64,000 nt of DNA from Hymenobacter lucidus (GCF_020447265.1 NZ_JAJADR010000002.1:806001-870000); one strand, 5' to 3'. Numbered from the stretch's first letter, positions 1 through 9,060 are shown. Translations and numbers: made by a program. The notes: generated from the letters alone by a model not told the origin.

Positions 1-1
1 G

Positions 2-86
2 ATTTCACACAGTGCCGCGCAGTGGGTTTCGCCGTATTTCGCGGTAAGCCGTTCAATGTGAGGCACTGCGAAACATTGCGTGAAAT
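2..86. repeat. Imperfect inverted repeat upstream of the RND permease
   Basis: Bases 2-24 can pair with 64-86 (about 18 of 23 positions) around a 39-base loop. The right arm ends 3 bases before the ATG at 90, so a folded transcript would bury the translation start region. I see no coding sequence in 1-89. An adaptor subunit would be expected to end just outside the window. Confidence 0.45.
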
Positions 87-89
87 ACC

Positions 90-3000
90 ATGAGCTTATC
101 ATCAACCAGTATAAACCGCCCGGTCCTCGCCATCGTGATGAGCCTCGTCATCGTGATTTTCGGCGTCATCGGGTTTCGCTACCTCAGTATCCGGGAATAT
201 CCGAGCGTTGACCCGCCGATTATCACCGTGTCGGCCAGCTACACCGGGGCCTCGGCCGACGTGATGCAGGGCCAGGTAACCGAGCCGCTCGAAGAAGCCC
301 TCAACGGTATTGCCGGCATCAAAAACCTGACCTCGAACTCGCGCGACGGCCGCACCCAGATTACGGTGGAGTTTGACCTCGACGCCGACCTGGAAACCGC
401 CGCCAACGACGTGCGCGACAAGGTTTCCGGGGCCCAGGGCCGCCTCCCGCGCGACATCGACCCGCCCATCGTGAGCAAGGCCAATGCCGACTCGCAGCCC
501 ATTGTAATGACCTACCTCAGCTCCAGCAAACGGACCCTGCTGGAACTGACCGACTACGCCAACAACACCCTGAAAGAGCGCCTGCAAACCATTCCGGGCG
601 TATCGGAGGTGCGGGTGTACGGCGAGCGGAAATACTCGATGCGCCTCTGGATGGACCCCGTGAAGCTCTCGGCCCTGGGCGTGAGCCCGGTGGACGTGCA
701 GGCCGCCCTGACCCGCGAAAACGTGGAGTTGCCCAGCGGCTCGGTGCAGGGCCAGAACACCCAGCTTACCCTGCGCACCATGGGCCGCCTCACCTCGGTG
801 CAGGATTTCAACAACCTGATTATCCGCAAGGACGAATCGTCGCTGGTGCGCTTCTCCGACATCGGCTATGCCGAGCTGTACCCCGAAAATGACCAGACCA
901 TCTTTAAGGTGAACGGCGTGCCGATGGTGGGCCTGGCCGTTATTCCGCAGCCGGGCTCCAACCAGATTGACATTGCCGACGAGTTCAATAAGCGCATCGA
1001 GCTCTACGGCAAAGACTTGCCCAAAGACCTGGTACTCAAGCCCGGCTTCGACAACTCGGTGTTTATCCGTAAGTCCATTGAGGAAGTGGAGCACACTATC
1101 ATCGAGGCCTTCGTGCTGGTGGTCATTATCATCTTCCTGTTTCTGCGCGACTGGCGCTCCACGCTTATTCCGGTAGTAGCCATTCCGGTATCATTGGTGG
1201 GTATTTTCTTCGTGATGTACCTGCTCGACTTCTCCATTAACGTGCTCACGCTGCTGGCCATCGTGCTGGCCATCGGCCTCGTGGTGGATGATGCCATTGT
1301 GGTACTGGAAAACATCTATTCGCGCATCGAGGAAGGCGAAGACCCGAAAGAGGCCGCCATTAAGGGCTCCGAGGAAATTCTGATGGCTGTTATCAGTACC
1401 ACGATTGTACTGGCGGCCGTGTTTCTGCCGGTGGTGTTTCTCACGGGTATCACGGGCCGCCTGTTCCGCGAGTTTGGCATTGTGGTAGCCGGCTCGGTGC
1501 TGATTTCCGCGTTTGTGTCGCTCACGCTCACGCCCATGATGTGCTCATTGCTGCTCAAGCGCGAGGAAAAGCACAACTGGTTTTACCGCAAGACCGAGCC
1601 CTTTTTCGAGAGCATGATTGGCGGCTACCAGGACAGCCTCAAAACCTTTCTGCGCAACCGCTGGCTAGCCTGGGTAGTGGTAGCCGGTACCGGTGTGGGC
1701 ATCTGGTTTTTCATGAAAGTCATTCCCTCGGAGCTGGCCCCGGTGGAAGACCGCAGCCGCGTCAATATTAACGCTACCGGCCCGGAAGGCGCGTCTTTCG
1801 AGTACATGGATGCCTACATGGCCCAGATTACCAAGATGGCCATGGACTCGGTGGGCGAGAAAAGTCTGAGCAGCGTGTTTGCCGTAACCTCGCCGGGTTT
1901 CGGCGGCGGCTCCAACTCGGGCACGGCCCGCGTGCTGCTCCTCGATGCCGACCAGCGTCCCCGCACCCAGGACCAGATTGCCAGCGGCCTTACCGCCGGG
2001 GTAAAACGCCTCACGGCCGCCCGCACGTCCGTATCCCAGGACCAGAGTATAGGCGGCGGGGGTGGCGGCGGAGGTGGCCTGCCGGTGCAGTTCGTTATCC
2101 AGACCCAGGACTTCGAGAAGCTGCGCGCCGCGGTACCCAAGTTTCTGGATGCCGCCCGCCAGGACCCCACGTTCCAGTTCGTGGATGTGAACCTGAAATT
2201 CAACAAGCCCGAGCTGCGCGTCAACATCGACCGGGAAAAAGCCCAGAGCCTGGGCGTGTCGGTGCAAAGCATTTCGCAAACCTTGCAGTCGGGCCTGAGC
2301 GGGCAGCGCTTCGGCTACTTTATCCGGGAAGGCAAGCAGTACCAGATTATCGGGCAGGTGGCGCGCGAAGATCGTAACCAGCCGCTCGACGTGCGGCTGC
2401 TGTCGGTGAAAAGCACCGACGGCACGCTCGTGCAGCTCGACAACGTCATTAACCTGACCGAAAGCAGCACGCCGCCCCAGCTCTACCGTTTCAACCGCTA
2501 CAACTCGGCCACTTTCTCGGCCTCGCTGGCGCCCGGCAAAACCCTCGGCGACGGTATTGCCGCCATGCAAAGCATTGCCGACAAAAACCTGGACGAAACC
2601 TTCTCCACCGAGCTGTCGGGCGCCTCCCGTGACTTCCAGGAAAGCTCCTCGTCCTTGGTGTTTGCCTTCGGCCTGGCTCTGGTGCTGATTTACCTGGTGC
2701 TGGCCGCGCAGTTTGAGAGCTTCCGCGACCCGGTCATCATCATGGTAACGGTGCCGCTGGCTTTGTCGGGCGCATTGCTCAGCCTATGGTATTTCAATCA
2801 GACGCTCAACCTGTTCTCCCAGATCGGCATTATCATGCTGGTGGGACTGGTAACCAAAAACGGTATCCTCATCGTGGAGTTTGCCAACCAGCAGGTCGAA
2901 AACGGCAAGGACTACATGACCGGCCTCATTGAGGGCGCCACGGCCCGCTTCCGCCCCATTCTGATGACCTCGCTGTGTGCCATTCTCGGCATTCTGCCCA

Positions 3001-3188
3001 TTGCCATTGCTACTGGTGCGGGAGCCCTCAGCCGCCGCGCCATGGGTATTGGAGTAGTGGGCGGGCTGTTCTTCGCCACCGGCCTCACGCTTTACGTAGT
3101 GCCCGTGATGTACTCGTACTTCGCCACGGCCAAAAAGCACGGCAAAAAGCAGGAAGAAGCCAACCAGAAAAAGGCCGTAACGGCGTAG
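90..3188 (+). CDS. RND efflux permease (AcrB/MexB family)
   Basis: Inner-membrane proton/substrate antiporter subunit of a tripartite RND pump. The protein has 1032 residues, the normal family length. It starts with the N-terminal helix typical of the family (MSLSSTSINRPV) and carries paired aspartates D400-D401 in GLVVDDAIVVLENIY, the TM4 proton-relay motif. Two membrane blocks flank two large periplasmic loops, and the C-terminal block contains GLVTKNGILIVEF. Residues 655-663 are nine consecutive glycines in the second periplasmic loop, which is unusual. A TolC-type channel follows 131 bp downstream on the same strand, so the two probably form one pump operon, with the membrane-fusion adaptor presumably upstream of the window. 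The family is certain. The substrate (drug, bile salt, solvent or other) cannot be read from sequence. Confidence 0.95.
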   Translation: MSLSSTSINRPVLAIVMSLVIVIFGVIGFRYLSIREYPSVDPPIITVSASYTGASADVMQGQVTEPLEEALNGIAGIKNLTSNSRDGRTQITVEFDLDADLETAANDVRDKVSGAQGRLPRDIDPPIVSKANADSQPIVMTYLSSSKRTLLELTDYANNTLKERLQTIPGVSEVRVYGERKYSMRLWMDPVKLSALGVSPVDVQAALTRENVELPSGSVQGQNTQLTLRTMGRLTSVQDFNNLIIRKDESSLVRFSDIGYAELYPENDQTIFKVNGVPMVGLAVIPQPGSNQIDIADEFNKRIELYGKDLPKDLVLKPGFDNSVFIRKSIEEVEHTIIEAFVLVVIIIFLFLRDWRSTLIPVVAIPVSLVGIFFVMYLLDFSINVLTLLAIVLAIGLVVDDAIVVLENIYSRIEEGEDPKEAAIKGSEEILMAVISTTIVLAAVFLPVVFLTGITGRLFREFGIVVAGSVLISAFVSLTLTPMMCSLLLKREEKHNWFYRKTEPFFESMIGGYQDSLKTFLRNRWLAWVVVAGTGVGIWFFMKVIPSELAPVEDRSRVNINATGPEGASFEYMDAYMAQITKMAMDSVGEKSLSSVFAVTSPGFGGGSNSGTARVLLLDADQRPRTQDQIASGLTAGVKRLTAARTSVSQDQSIGGGGGGGGGLPVQFVIQTQDFEKLRAAVPKFLDAARQDPTFQFVDVNLKFNKPELRVNIDREKAQSLGVSVQSISQTLQSGLSGQRFGYFIREGKQYQIIGQVAREDRNQPLDVRLLSVKSTDGTLVQLDNVINLTESSTPPQLYRFNRYNSATFSASLAPGKTLGDGIAAMQSIADKNLDETFSTELSGASRDFQESSSSLVFAFGLALVLIYLVLAAQFESFRDPVIIMVTVPLALSGALLSLWYFNQTLNLFSQIGIIMLVGLVTKNGILIVEFANQQVENGKDYMTGLIEGATARFRPILMTSLCAILGILPIAIATGAGALSRRAMGIGVVGGLFFATGLTLYVVPVMYSYFATAKKHGKKQEEANQKKAVTA

Positions 3189-3200
3189 TCAGAATCAGAA

Positions 3201-3303
3201 AGGCCGTTCTACTGAGCTTGCCGAAGCATCTCTTCCGCAATGGTAATCAACACCGTTGCCACGAAGCAGCAGAGATACTTCGGCAAGCTCAATGTGACGG
3301 CCT
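3201..3303. repeat. Palindromic intergenic repeat (GAAGCATCTCT family)
   Basis: The left arm 3201-3233 pairs with 3271-3303 at 28 of 33 positions around a 37-base loop. The arms contain GAGCTTGCCGAAGCATCTCT, related to the elements at 9061-9140 and 25162-25251. It fills the gap between the RND permease and the TolC homologue, so it would be transcribed within the pump operon. Confidence 0.75.
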
Positions 3304-3319
3304 ACTTTAACTTATCCGA

Positions 3320-4777
3320 ATGCAGTTTTCCGCCCGTCTTTTCCATTACCCACACATCCTGTTACTGCTGTTGTTGCTGTCGGTGCCGGCTCTGGCCCAA
3401 CAGCCAGTGCTGATGCCGCGGCAGCCCGCCGGCAAGCCGGAGGCCAAACCCCAGACGGCTAAGCCCGCTACCGTGGCCCCGGCCGCGCCGCTTACGCTGG
3501 CCGAGGCCATCCAGATTGGGCTGGAAAACAACTACAACATTCGCCTGTCGCGCACCGATGAACAGATTGCCGAAAATAACGTCACGCGCGGCAACGCGGG
3601 CCAGCTGCCCACGGTGAACGGCAACGTCACCCGCAACTTCAACCGCAACAACATCAATCAGCAGTTTGGCACGCGCGACTCCGTCGGTAATCCTACGCCG
3701 GCCCGGGTTGTTAATGGCGGTACCAGCAACCAGCTTAATGCCAACGTAGCCGCTACCTGGACTATTTTCGACGGCTTCGGAATGTTCATTGCCTACGACC
3801 GGCTCCGCACCCTGGAGCAAAGTCAGCGCCAGCTGACCCGTGCCACGCTGGAGGAAACCGTAGCCGATATTACCAGCGCCTACTTTGCCGTGGTGCGCGA
3901 GTCGGGCAAAATCAAGTCGATTGAGGAAGCCTTGAAAATCGGACAGGCCCGCATCGACCTGACTCAGGCCCGGGTGGATGTGGGCGTGAGTGCCAAAGTG
4001 GAAGTGCTGACGGCCCGCGTCGACTACAACGCCGACCAGTCGGCCCTGATTCAGCAGCAGGAAGCCTTGAGCACAGCCAAAATTAATCTGAACAACATCC
4101 TGGGCCGCAGCCCCCGCCTCGACTTTCAACCTGCCGACTCCATCGTGGTAGCCCGCGACCTGAACCGGGATGCCGTGGTGCAGGCTATTGCGCAAAACAA
4201 CCCGCGCCTGCAGCAAGCCAAGCTCAACACCGAAGTAGCTACCTACGACCGGAAGCTGGTGCGGGCCTCGCGCTTTCCCCAGATTGGCCTCACCAGCGGC
4301 TACGCCCTAAACCGCAACATCAACAATGCGGCCTTCGCCGGCACCCAGCTGACGTCCAGCACCAACACCACCAACGGCCTCAACTACGGTATAGTGGCTT
4401 CGGTACCCATCTTCGACGGCTTCAACCGCCGCCGGCTCGAGCAGAACGCCCGCATCGGGGAAGAGCAGAGCCAGCTGCTGCTGAGCCAGACCCAATTGCA
4501 ACTCGAAGCTGAGGCAGAGCAGGCCTACGCGCAGTACCAGAACCGCCTGCAGCTGCTGGAGCTCGAAGAAGCCAATATTCTGCTGGCCCGCGAAAACGTG
4601 GCTATTGCCCTGGAGCGCTACCGCCTGGGACTGCTCACGCCCATCGTGCTGCGCGAGGCCCAGCGCACCCAGCTCGACGCCGAAGTACGCCTGCTCGATA
4701 TCCGCTTCCAGGCCAAGCAGGCCGAAATAGTGCTGCGCCGCCTGAGCAGCGGCCTGGTACAGCAGCAGGGCCAATAA
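3320..4777 (+). CDS. TolC family outer membrane channel protein
   Basis: Outer-membrane factor of a tripartite efflux pump. The protein has 485 residues. An N-terminal signal peptide (residues about 1-27, poly-Leu core, ending PALAQQ) is followed by a low-complexity Pro/Lys/Ala linker and then two OEP repeats. Each repeat starts with a pattern such as LTLAEAIQIGLENNYNIRLS and contains long alpha-helical heptads typical of TolC tunnels. Segments such as FDGF before a helical stretch occur in both halves (about residues 149 and 366), consistent with internal duplication. It lies directly downstream of the RND permease on the same strand, so it is probably its partner. The family is confident; pairing with this pump is inferred from position. 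Confidence 0.93.
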   Translation: MQFSARLFHYPHILLLLLLLSVPALAQQPVLMPRQPAGKPEAKPQTAKPATVAPAAPLTLAEAIQIGLENNYNIRLSRTDEQIAENNVTRGNAGQLPTVNGNVTRNFNRNNINQQFGTRDSVGNPTPARVVNGGTSNQLNANVAATWTIFDGFGMFIAYDRLRTLEQSQRQLTRATLEETVADITSAYFAVVRESGKIKSIEEALKIGQARIDLTQARVDVGVSAKVEVLTARVDYNADQSALIQQQEALSTAKINLNNILGRSPRLDFQPADSIVVARDLNRDAVVQAIAQNNPRLQQAKLNTEVATYDRKLVRASRFPQIGLTSGYALNRNINNAAFAGTQLTSSTNTTNGLNYGIVASVPIFDGFNRRRLEQNARIGEEQSQLLLSQTQLQLEAEAEQAYAQYQNRLQLLELEEANILLARENVAIALERYRLGLLTPIVLREAQRTQLDAEVRLLDIRFQAKQAEIVLRRLSSGLVQQQGQ

Positions 4778-4838
4778 CCGGGTGGCCGAGCGGCAGCAGG
4801 AGCCTGCGTATCTTACGGGCCCCTGTTTTCCGCTCCGT

Positions 4839-5264
4839 ATGCCCTCCGAATCTTCCCCGCTTTCCGGCCTGTGCGACATTGTGTACCGGCCCGACCTGCA
4901 CCTGCTCGTAGGCCGCTGGCTTGGCGATGCGCCGGTGCCGCAGCTACAGGCCGACTATGAGGCCCTACTAACGGCCGCCCAGGAGCATAGCGCGGGCCGC
5001 TGGCTGCTCGATGTGCGCCGCCGCGACCAACTCCACCCCACCCTGGGCCAGTGGACGACCACTACATTTTACCCCGCCGCCACTGCCGCGCTGGTCCCGG
5101 AGCGGCTGCGCATTGGCGTGCTCTGCTCCCCGGCCCGCCTGGCCGTGTACGATGCCGACGCCCAGCAGAAAGAGTATCTGCAATTTGGCCTGGCAGCTGA
5201 GCGGCCTTACCAACTCCGGCTTTTCGGGCAGGAAGGCCAGGCAATGGAATGGCTGTATAGTTAA
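4839..5264 (+). CDS. Uncharacterised small protein, tandem paralogue A
   Basis: This is a 141-residue soluble protein if started at the ATG at 4839. An ATG at 4782 would add 19 residues with no counterpart in the paralogue. I do not recognise a named family. The next gene (5324-5740) is a clear paralogue: both open with a YRPDLHxLxxRWLxDAP segment, have a WLxDxRRR block near residue 60, and end with a conserved PYxxxxFxxExxAxxWL motif. The central TRP/aspartate-rich region and absence of signal peptide or membrane helix suggest a small cytosolic alpha/beta domain, possibly SpoIIAA/STAS-like. That fold guess comes from pattern only. Confidence 0.8.
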   Translation: MPSESSPLSGLCDIVYRPDLHLLVGRWLGDAPVPQLQADYEALLTAAQEHSAGRWLLDVRRRDQLHPTLGQWTTTTFYPAATAALVPERLRIGVLCSPARLAVYDADAQQKEYLQFGLAAERPYQLRLFGQEGQAMEWLYS

Positions 5265-5323
5265 AACCTGTTGCTACTGTTCAGGTTACTGTTTGGCACA
5301 TTGCCCCGTCACTCCTGCCCTAT

Positions 5324-5740
5324 ATGCCCGCTTACCCCGATTCGCCCCTACTCGACCTGCTCTACCGCCCCGATTTGCATATTCTGACCGCCCGCTGGCT
5401 GCGTGACGCGCCCTTGGAAGACCTCCAGGCGGCCCATCGGGCCCTGCAGGCGAAGGCCCACACATACAATTCCTTTTGCTGGCTCATGGACCGTCGCCGG
5501 CTTAATCCAACGGCGGAAATAGCACAGTGGGTGGCCCACGAATGGCTGCCGGCTGTGGTGCGCGAAGCCACGGCCCCGTTGCGGCTGGCCTCGCTGGTTT
5601 CGCCCGAGCTGTGGCAATTCATCAGCACCCAGAATGGATTCCGCGACGCTACCACCACCGTACTAGCCGCGCATCAGCCCTACCACGTCAAAGTATTCAT
5701 GGACGAGGGCGAAGCGGTGCGCTGGCTCACTGGCAAATAA
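5324..5740 (+). CDS. Uncharacterised small protein, tandem paralogue B
   Basis: The protein has 138 residues and is homologous over its full length to the preceding gene, so the pair arose by tandem duplication. Shared landmarks are LLYRPDLHILTARWLRDAP at the N-terminus, WLMDRRRL near residue 55, and PYHVKVFMDEGEAVRWL at the C-terminus. There is no signal peptide or membrane segment. The gap to paralogue A is 59 bp and a bidirectional hairpin terminator follows at 5776-5816, so A and B probably form a two-gene unit. Function unknown; a STAS-like fold is only a guess. Confidence 0.8.
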   Translation: MPAYPDSPLLDLLYRPDLHILTARWLRDAPLEDLQAAHRALQAKAHTYNSFCWLMDRRRLNPTAEIAQWVAHEWLPAVVREATAPLRLASLVSPELWQFISTQNGFRDATTTVLAAHQPYHVKVFMDEGEAVRWLTGK

Positions 5741-5775
5741 CCAAGTAACACCCCAAGGTCTATCCGTCTACTTGA

Positions 5776-5816
5776 CAAAAAAGGCGCTGCGGACAAGAAC
5801 CGGAGCGCCTTTTTTG
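5776..5816. terminator. Bidirectional intrinsic terminator
   Basis: Perfect 13-bp arms (CAAAAAAGGCGCT at 5776-5788 and its complement at 5804-5816) enclose a 15-base loop. A-tract and T-tract flank the GC stem on both strands, as expected between the convergent genes ending at 5740 and 5833. Confidence 0.9.
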
Positions 5817-5832
5817 TGCTTTCAAAATTAGT

Positions 5833-7098
5833 CTACTTCACCTCCGTGGTACGCAGCTGCTGCAGGGCTTCCTGGGTTTCCTTGCGCTTGTCGGCTTCTT
5901 TTTCTTCTTCATCCTTGGGCTCTTTGGGCGCAGTGCCAAAAAAGGCCAGGATGTTTTGCTTCTGGGGCCCGCTGATGCCTTCAAACTTGCCTTTGGCCAG
6001 CTGCCGCACCCACTCGCCATAGGTTTCGTCGGCCAGGGCATATTCGCCGGCTTTGGTTTGATGGCCCGTGTCGAAGTCGGCATTAGGAATAGGCCGGCCA
6101 GCTACCAGGGTATCCTTGGGCTCCTGCTCCACCAGCACGCAATAGTTCTTGATTACCTGCTGGAAGCTGGCCTTAAACAGCTCCTGGGCCTCGGGAGTGG
6201 GAGGCCGGAAAGCAAACGGCGCCAGCGGCCCGATCTTGGGCAGCACCCGCACGAAATATGACAGGATGCGCGCCCCGGTGCCGGGGTGCTCGTAGGCGGT
6301 GCCGTATTGCTTGCGGAATTTCCGCTCACTCTCCGTGTACACGTATTCGCGGCGGCGGGCCCGGGGGCTTAGCTCCCGAATTTCCTTTTTCTGGGACTGC
6401 CAGGCGGCGCGGCTAGCCACCGGAATAAGCTGGCGCACGGCAAAGCGGAAAGAGCCGATGCTCAGGTCCACGTTGAAAATAACCTGTCCCAGCTCCAGGC
6501 CGTAAGTTTTCTTGAACGCGGTTTCCAGCACCCGCTTGCTTACCTGAAAGCCCACGTAGCGCTGATAGTCGCTGGTGCGGTAGCGGCCGGCGGCCACCTG
6601 CACCACGTCGAAGGCAAACTCCAGCTGGGTGTGCTGCTTGGGAGCTTCCACGTAGGTAATGTTGGCCCCGTACTGCTTGGCCAGCTCGGGGTACACCAGC
6701 GGCATAGCCTTGTTGGTACCTTCGGGGTGGCCGTTAAGGTCGGCGGCGTAGTGGCCCAGCGCGCCCAGGGCAAAGGCGTACTCGTTGCGGTCCTTCGCCT
6801 CATCGAGCAGGTTGCGCACGAAGTCGCCGCTGCGCACGTAGTGGGTCAGGTTGGTGAAAAGCGTGGAACCGAAGGGGTAGAAGCCCATATCCTGAATGAT
6901 GGAGCCGCCGTAGGCGTAGGACTTGGCTTCGAGCAGCTGCTCTTCGGTGGCGCCGGGGTAGCGGCGTTGTAGCAGCGGCGCCAGGCAGCGCTTCCAGGTC
7001 GAGTCGATGTTGGCCTGGTGGGTGAGCACCGAGTAGCCGGAAGCGGAAAGCGGCGCGAGCAACAAGGCCCAGACGCCGCAGAATAACCATTTGAGCAT
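5833..7098 (-). CDS. Secreted zinc-dependent phospholipase C-like protein
   Basis: Predicted 421-residue exported hydrolase. Starting at the ATG at 7098, the N-terminus MLKWLFCGVWALLLAPLSASG is a good signal peptide; the frame stays open upstream to 7254 but that extension is not signal-like. The mature start GYSVLTHQANIDSTW resembles the N-terminal Trp/His metal-binding start of zinc-dependent phospholipase C/S1-P1 nuclease proteins, and GALGHYAADLNGHPEG near residue 120 supplies the typical HxxxD metal-ligand helix. The C-terminal third is charged and ends in a Lys/Glu-rich tail. Bacteroidota carry many such proteins of unknown substrate. Phospholipase versus another phosphoesterase activity is not decidable here. 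Confidence 0.8.
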   Translation of the reverse strand: MLKWLFCGVWALLLAPLSASGYSVLTHQANIDSTWKRCLAPLLQRRYPGATEEQLLEAKSYAYGGSIIQDMGFYPFGSTLFTNLTHYVRSGDFVRNLLDEAKDRNEYAFALGALGHYAADLNGHPEGTNKAMPLVYPELAKQYGANITYVEAPKQHTQLEFAFDVVQVAAGRYRTSDYQRYVGFQVSKRVLETAFKKTYGLELGQVIFNVDLSIGSFRFAVRQLIPVASRAAWQSQKKEIRELSPRARRREYVYTESERKFRKQYGTAYEHPGTGARILSYFVRVLPKIGPLAPFAFRPPTPEAQELFKASFQQVIKNYCVLVEQEPKDTLVAGRPIPNADFDTGHQTKAGEYALADETYGEWVRQLAKGKFEGISGPQKQNILAFFGTAPKEPKDEEEKEADKRKETQEALQQLRTTEVK

Positions 7099-7214
7099 GC
7101 AATAGGATACTTCCGCGCAGGACTGCGGTGTCGGGGTGGGAAGCTCTGACTGTACGCGAAAGCTCAACCGGAGTTGTAGTTCCACAACCGGCACATTCCC
7201 GAACCCAGCCCGTA

Positions 7215-7245
7215 CTAAGGCAACGGCCAGGGGCCGTTGCCTTAG
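7215..7245. terminator. Tight 14-bp hairpin with 3-base loop
   Basis: Perfect arms CTAAGGCAACGGCC (7215-7228) and complement (7232-7245) enclose a three-base loop AGG. It lies downstream of the minus-strand MaoC gene and upstream of the phospholipase-like gene. There is no T-run, so it may stabilise a 3' end or act as a factor-dependent terminator rather than a classical intrinsic one. Confidence 0.55.
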
Positions 7246-7396
7246 CCCTTTCAAACCCGGCTTGACTATAGCGCAAACTTTCGCTCCGTCGGCCCACTGG
7301 TTATAGTGCGCAGGGCTGGCAGCGCCCAGTGGCCACGGCTACTCTGCCACGCGGGCTGCAAACTTCGCGCTACTCGCCCGGTGCGGAAAGCAAGAG

Positions 7397-7861
7397 TTAC
7401 TGAAAGTGGTAGAGAAAGGTAATAACGCCGCTGTAAGCGGGCTTTTTCGCGTCGCGCACTTCCATTGTCACTTCGATGCGGGCCTTAGCAATACCGCGCA
7501 GGTCTTTCACCGACAGCAGCTTGGCCCGCAGCCGTACGTCGCTATCGACGGCCACGGCCTGGTTGAAGCGCAGGCTCTCGATTTCGTAGTTCACCTGCAT
7601 CTTCAGGTTTTCAATCTGCACAATCTGGGTCCAGAGGTAGGGCAGCAGCGACACGGTGAGGTAGCCGTGGGCAATGGTAGCACCAAAGGGCGACTCGGCC
7701 CGGGCTTTTTCGGGCTCGGTATGAATCCACTGAAAGTCGAGGGTGGCGGCGGCAAATTGGTTGATCTGCTCTTGGGTGATGGTGTGGTAGTCGGAGACGC
7801 CCAGCTCCTGGCCTTCATATTGCTCTAGTTCCTGAAGGCTGTTGATGGTTACCGTGCTCAT
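7397..7861 (-). CDS. MaoC family dehydratase (R-specific enoyl-CoA hydratase-like)
   Basis: The protein has 154 residues, the normal length for single hot-dog MaoC hydratases that act on (R)-3-hydroxyacyl/enoyl-CoA thioesters. The hydratase signature is present: HTITQEQINQFAAATLDFQWIHTEPEKA (Asp and His about residues 42-47), followed by FGATIAHGYLTVSLLP. The ATG at 7861 was chosen because translation upstream of it gives an Arg-rich non-conserved extension. No partner gene of the same pathway is adjacent, so the substrate is unknown. Confidence 0.85.
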   Translation of the reverse strand: MSTVTINSLQELEQYEGQELGVSDYHTITQEQINQFAAATLDFQWIHTEPEKARAESPFGATIAHGYLTVSLLPYLWTQIVQIENLKMQVNYEIESLRFNQAVAVDSDVRLRAKLLSVKDLRGIAKARIEVTMEVRDAKKPAYSGVITFLYHFQ

Positions 7862-8045
7862 GCGGGTTGGGGAAGTGGTGGAAAGGTAGAGACGCATATT
7901 CGCCTTCTGGCGTTGGGCAATTCTGCGGCGGGGCAGAAATTGCATCTCAACGATACGCCGCAAAGATGCAGCGCTGCTTCGGTTTTCTACCGGTGCCGTA
8001 GCGCTGCCCCGGCTGCACGCGCCCCACAGCTGGTTTTGCCAACAT

Positions 8046-8095
8046 ACAAAGCCCCTTACCACGCCAGTAGTAAAGGGCTTTTTATGTTGAATACA
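8046..8095. terminator. Hairpin terminator between MaoC and AraC genes
   Basis: The stem AAAGCCCCTTAC pairs with GTAAAGGGCTTT (one wobble) at about 8047-8089, with a T-run on the plus strand. It sits immediately downstream of the minus-strand AraC gene, whose transcript it probably ends. Confidence 0.65.
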
Positions 8096-8106
8096 ATATC
8101 TCGCCT

Positions 8107-9021
8107 TTACTGCGCCGAAAGGCGGAAGGCAGCGGGCGTCAGGCCGGTTTTGCTTTTGAAAAGGCGGGTGAAATACTGCGGATATTCGAAGCCGAGCTGA
8201 AACGCCGTTTCATTAATGCTCAGCGAAGTAGACAGTAGCAGCTGCTTGGCTTTTTCAATCAGGCCATAGTGAATATGCTGCTGCGTGTTCTGGCCCGTGA
8301 GGGTGCGCAGCATGTCGCTCAAGTAAGCCGGCGACACATGCAGGGCATCGGCGAAGTGCTGCACGGTGGGCAGCGGCTGCTCGTTGCTGTGGGCAAAATA
8401 CGCCGCCAACAACTCCTCAAAGCGGCTGAGCAAATCGTGCTCGGCGGGGCGACGGGTGAGAAACTGCCGGTGATAGTACCGGTTGGCGTAGCTGAGCAGC
8501 ACTTCCAGCTGCGACACGAGCACCTCCTGACTGAAGGCGTCGATACCCTGCCCGGACTCGTAGCGAATGTTGCCAAACAGGCCGTCGAGCACCAGCTCCT
8601 CCCGCTCGGAAAGGTGTAGTGCCTCGCTGATCTGGTAGGAGAAAAAGCCGTAGCTGGCTATTTTCTTGCCCAACGGGTACTTGTGCAGCAAATCGGGGTG
8701 GAAGGCCAGCAGCCAGCCGCTCATTTCTGAAATATCCACCGAGTCGGTGGCTTCGCAGAGCTGGCCGGGGGCGTAGAAGGCCAGCACGCCGGCGTTGAAG
8801 TCGTAAGCGCCGCGCCCGTATTGAATCTGCCCCTTCAGGTTTTTCTTCAGGGCAATGATGTACAGCTCCCGGTAGGCCGGGCCCGCAGTCGGCGGCGGGT
8901 TGCGGTGCTGGCTCAGGTCCACAACGGTGAGCAGCGGGTGCGTCGGCGGCGGAAATCCGAAGTGCCGGGCAAACTCCGACACGGAAGCCAGGAGCGTGAA
9001 TTCTTTGGCGGGCTGTTTCAT
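8107..9021 (-). CDS. AraC family transcriptional regulator
   Basis: The protein has 304 residues: an N-terminal cupin-like sensing domain (about 1-190) and a C-terminal AraC double helix-turn-helix (about 200-304). The first helix pair includes ALHVSPAYLSDMLRTLTGQN and the second the signature INETAFQLGFEYPQYFTRLF followed by KSKTGLTPAAFR. It lies next to two aldo/keto reductase genes on the same strand. The matching motifs upstream of both reductases (10233-10264 and 11411-11441) are candidate binding sites, an inference from position and repetition only. Confidence 0.92.
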   Translation of the reverse strand: MKQPAKEFTLLASVSEFARHFGFPPPTHPLLTVVDLSQHRNPPPTAGPAYRELYIIALKKNLKGQIQYGRGAYDFNAGVLAFYAPGQLCEATDSVDISEMSGWLLAFHPDLLHKYPLGKKIASYGFFSYQISEALHLSEREELVLDGLFGNIRYESGQGIDAFSQEVLVSQLEVLLSYANRYYHRQFLTRRPAEHDLLSRFEELLAAYFAHSNEQPLPTVQHFADALHVSPAYLSDMLRTLTGQNTQQHIHYGLIEKAKQLLLSTSLSINETAFQLGFEYPQYFTRLFKSKTGLTPAAFRLSAQ

Positions 9022-9060
9022 GGCAGAAATGAGAAGCGGAAGGCAGGCTTTAGCACGGCG

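Noticed and set aside
102..1094. 330-codon minus-strand frame opposite the RND gene
   Set aside because: Shadow frame with His/Gly/Val-rich translation.
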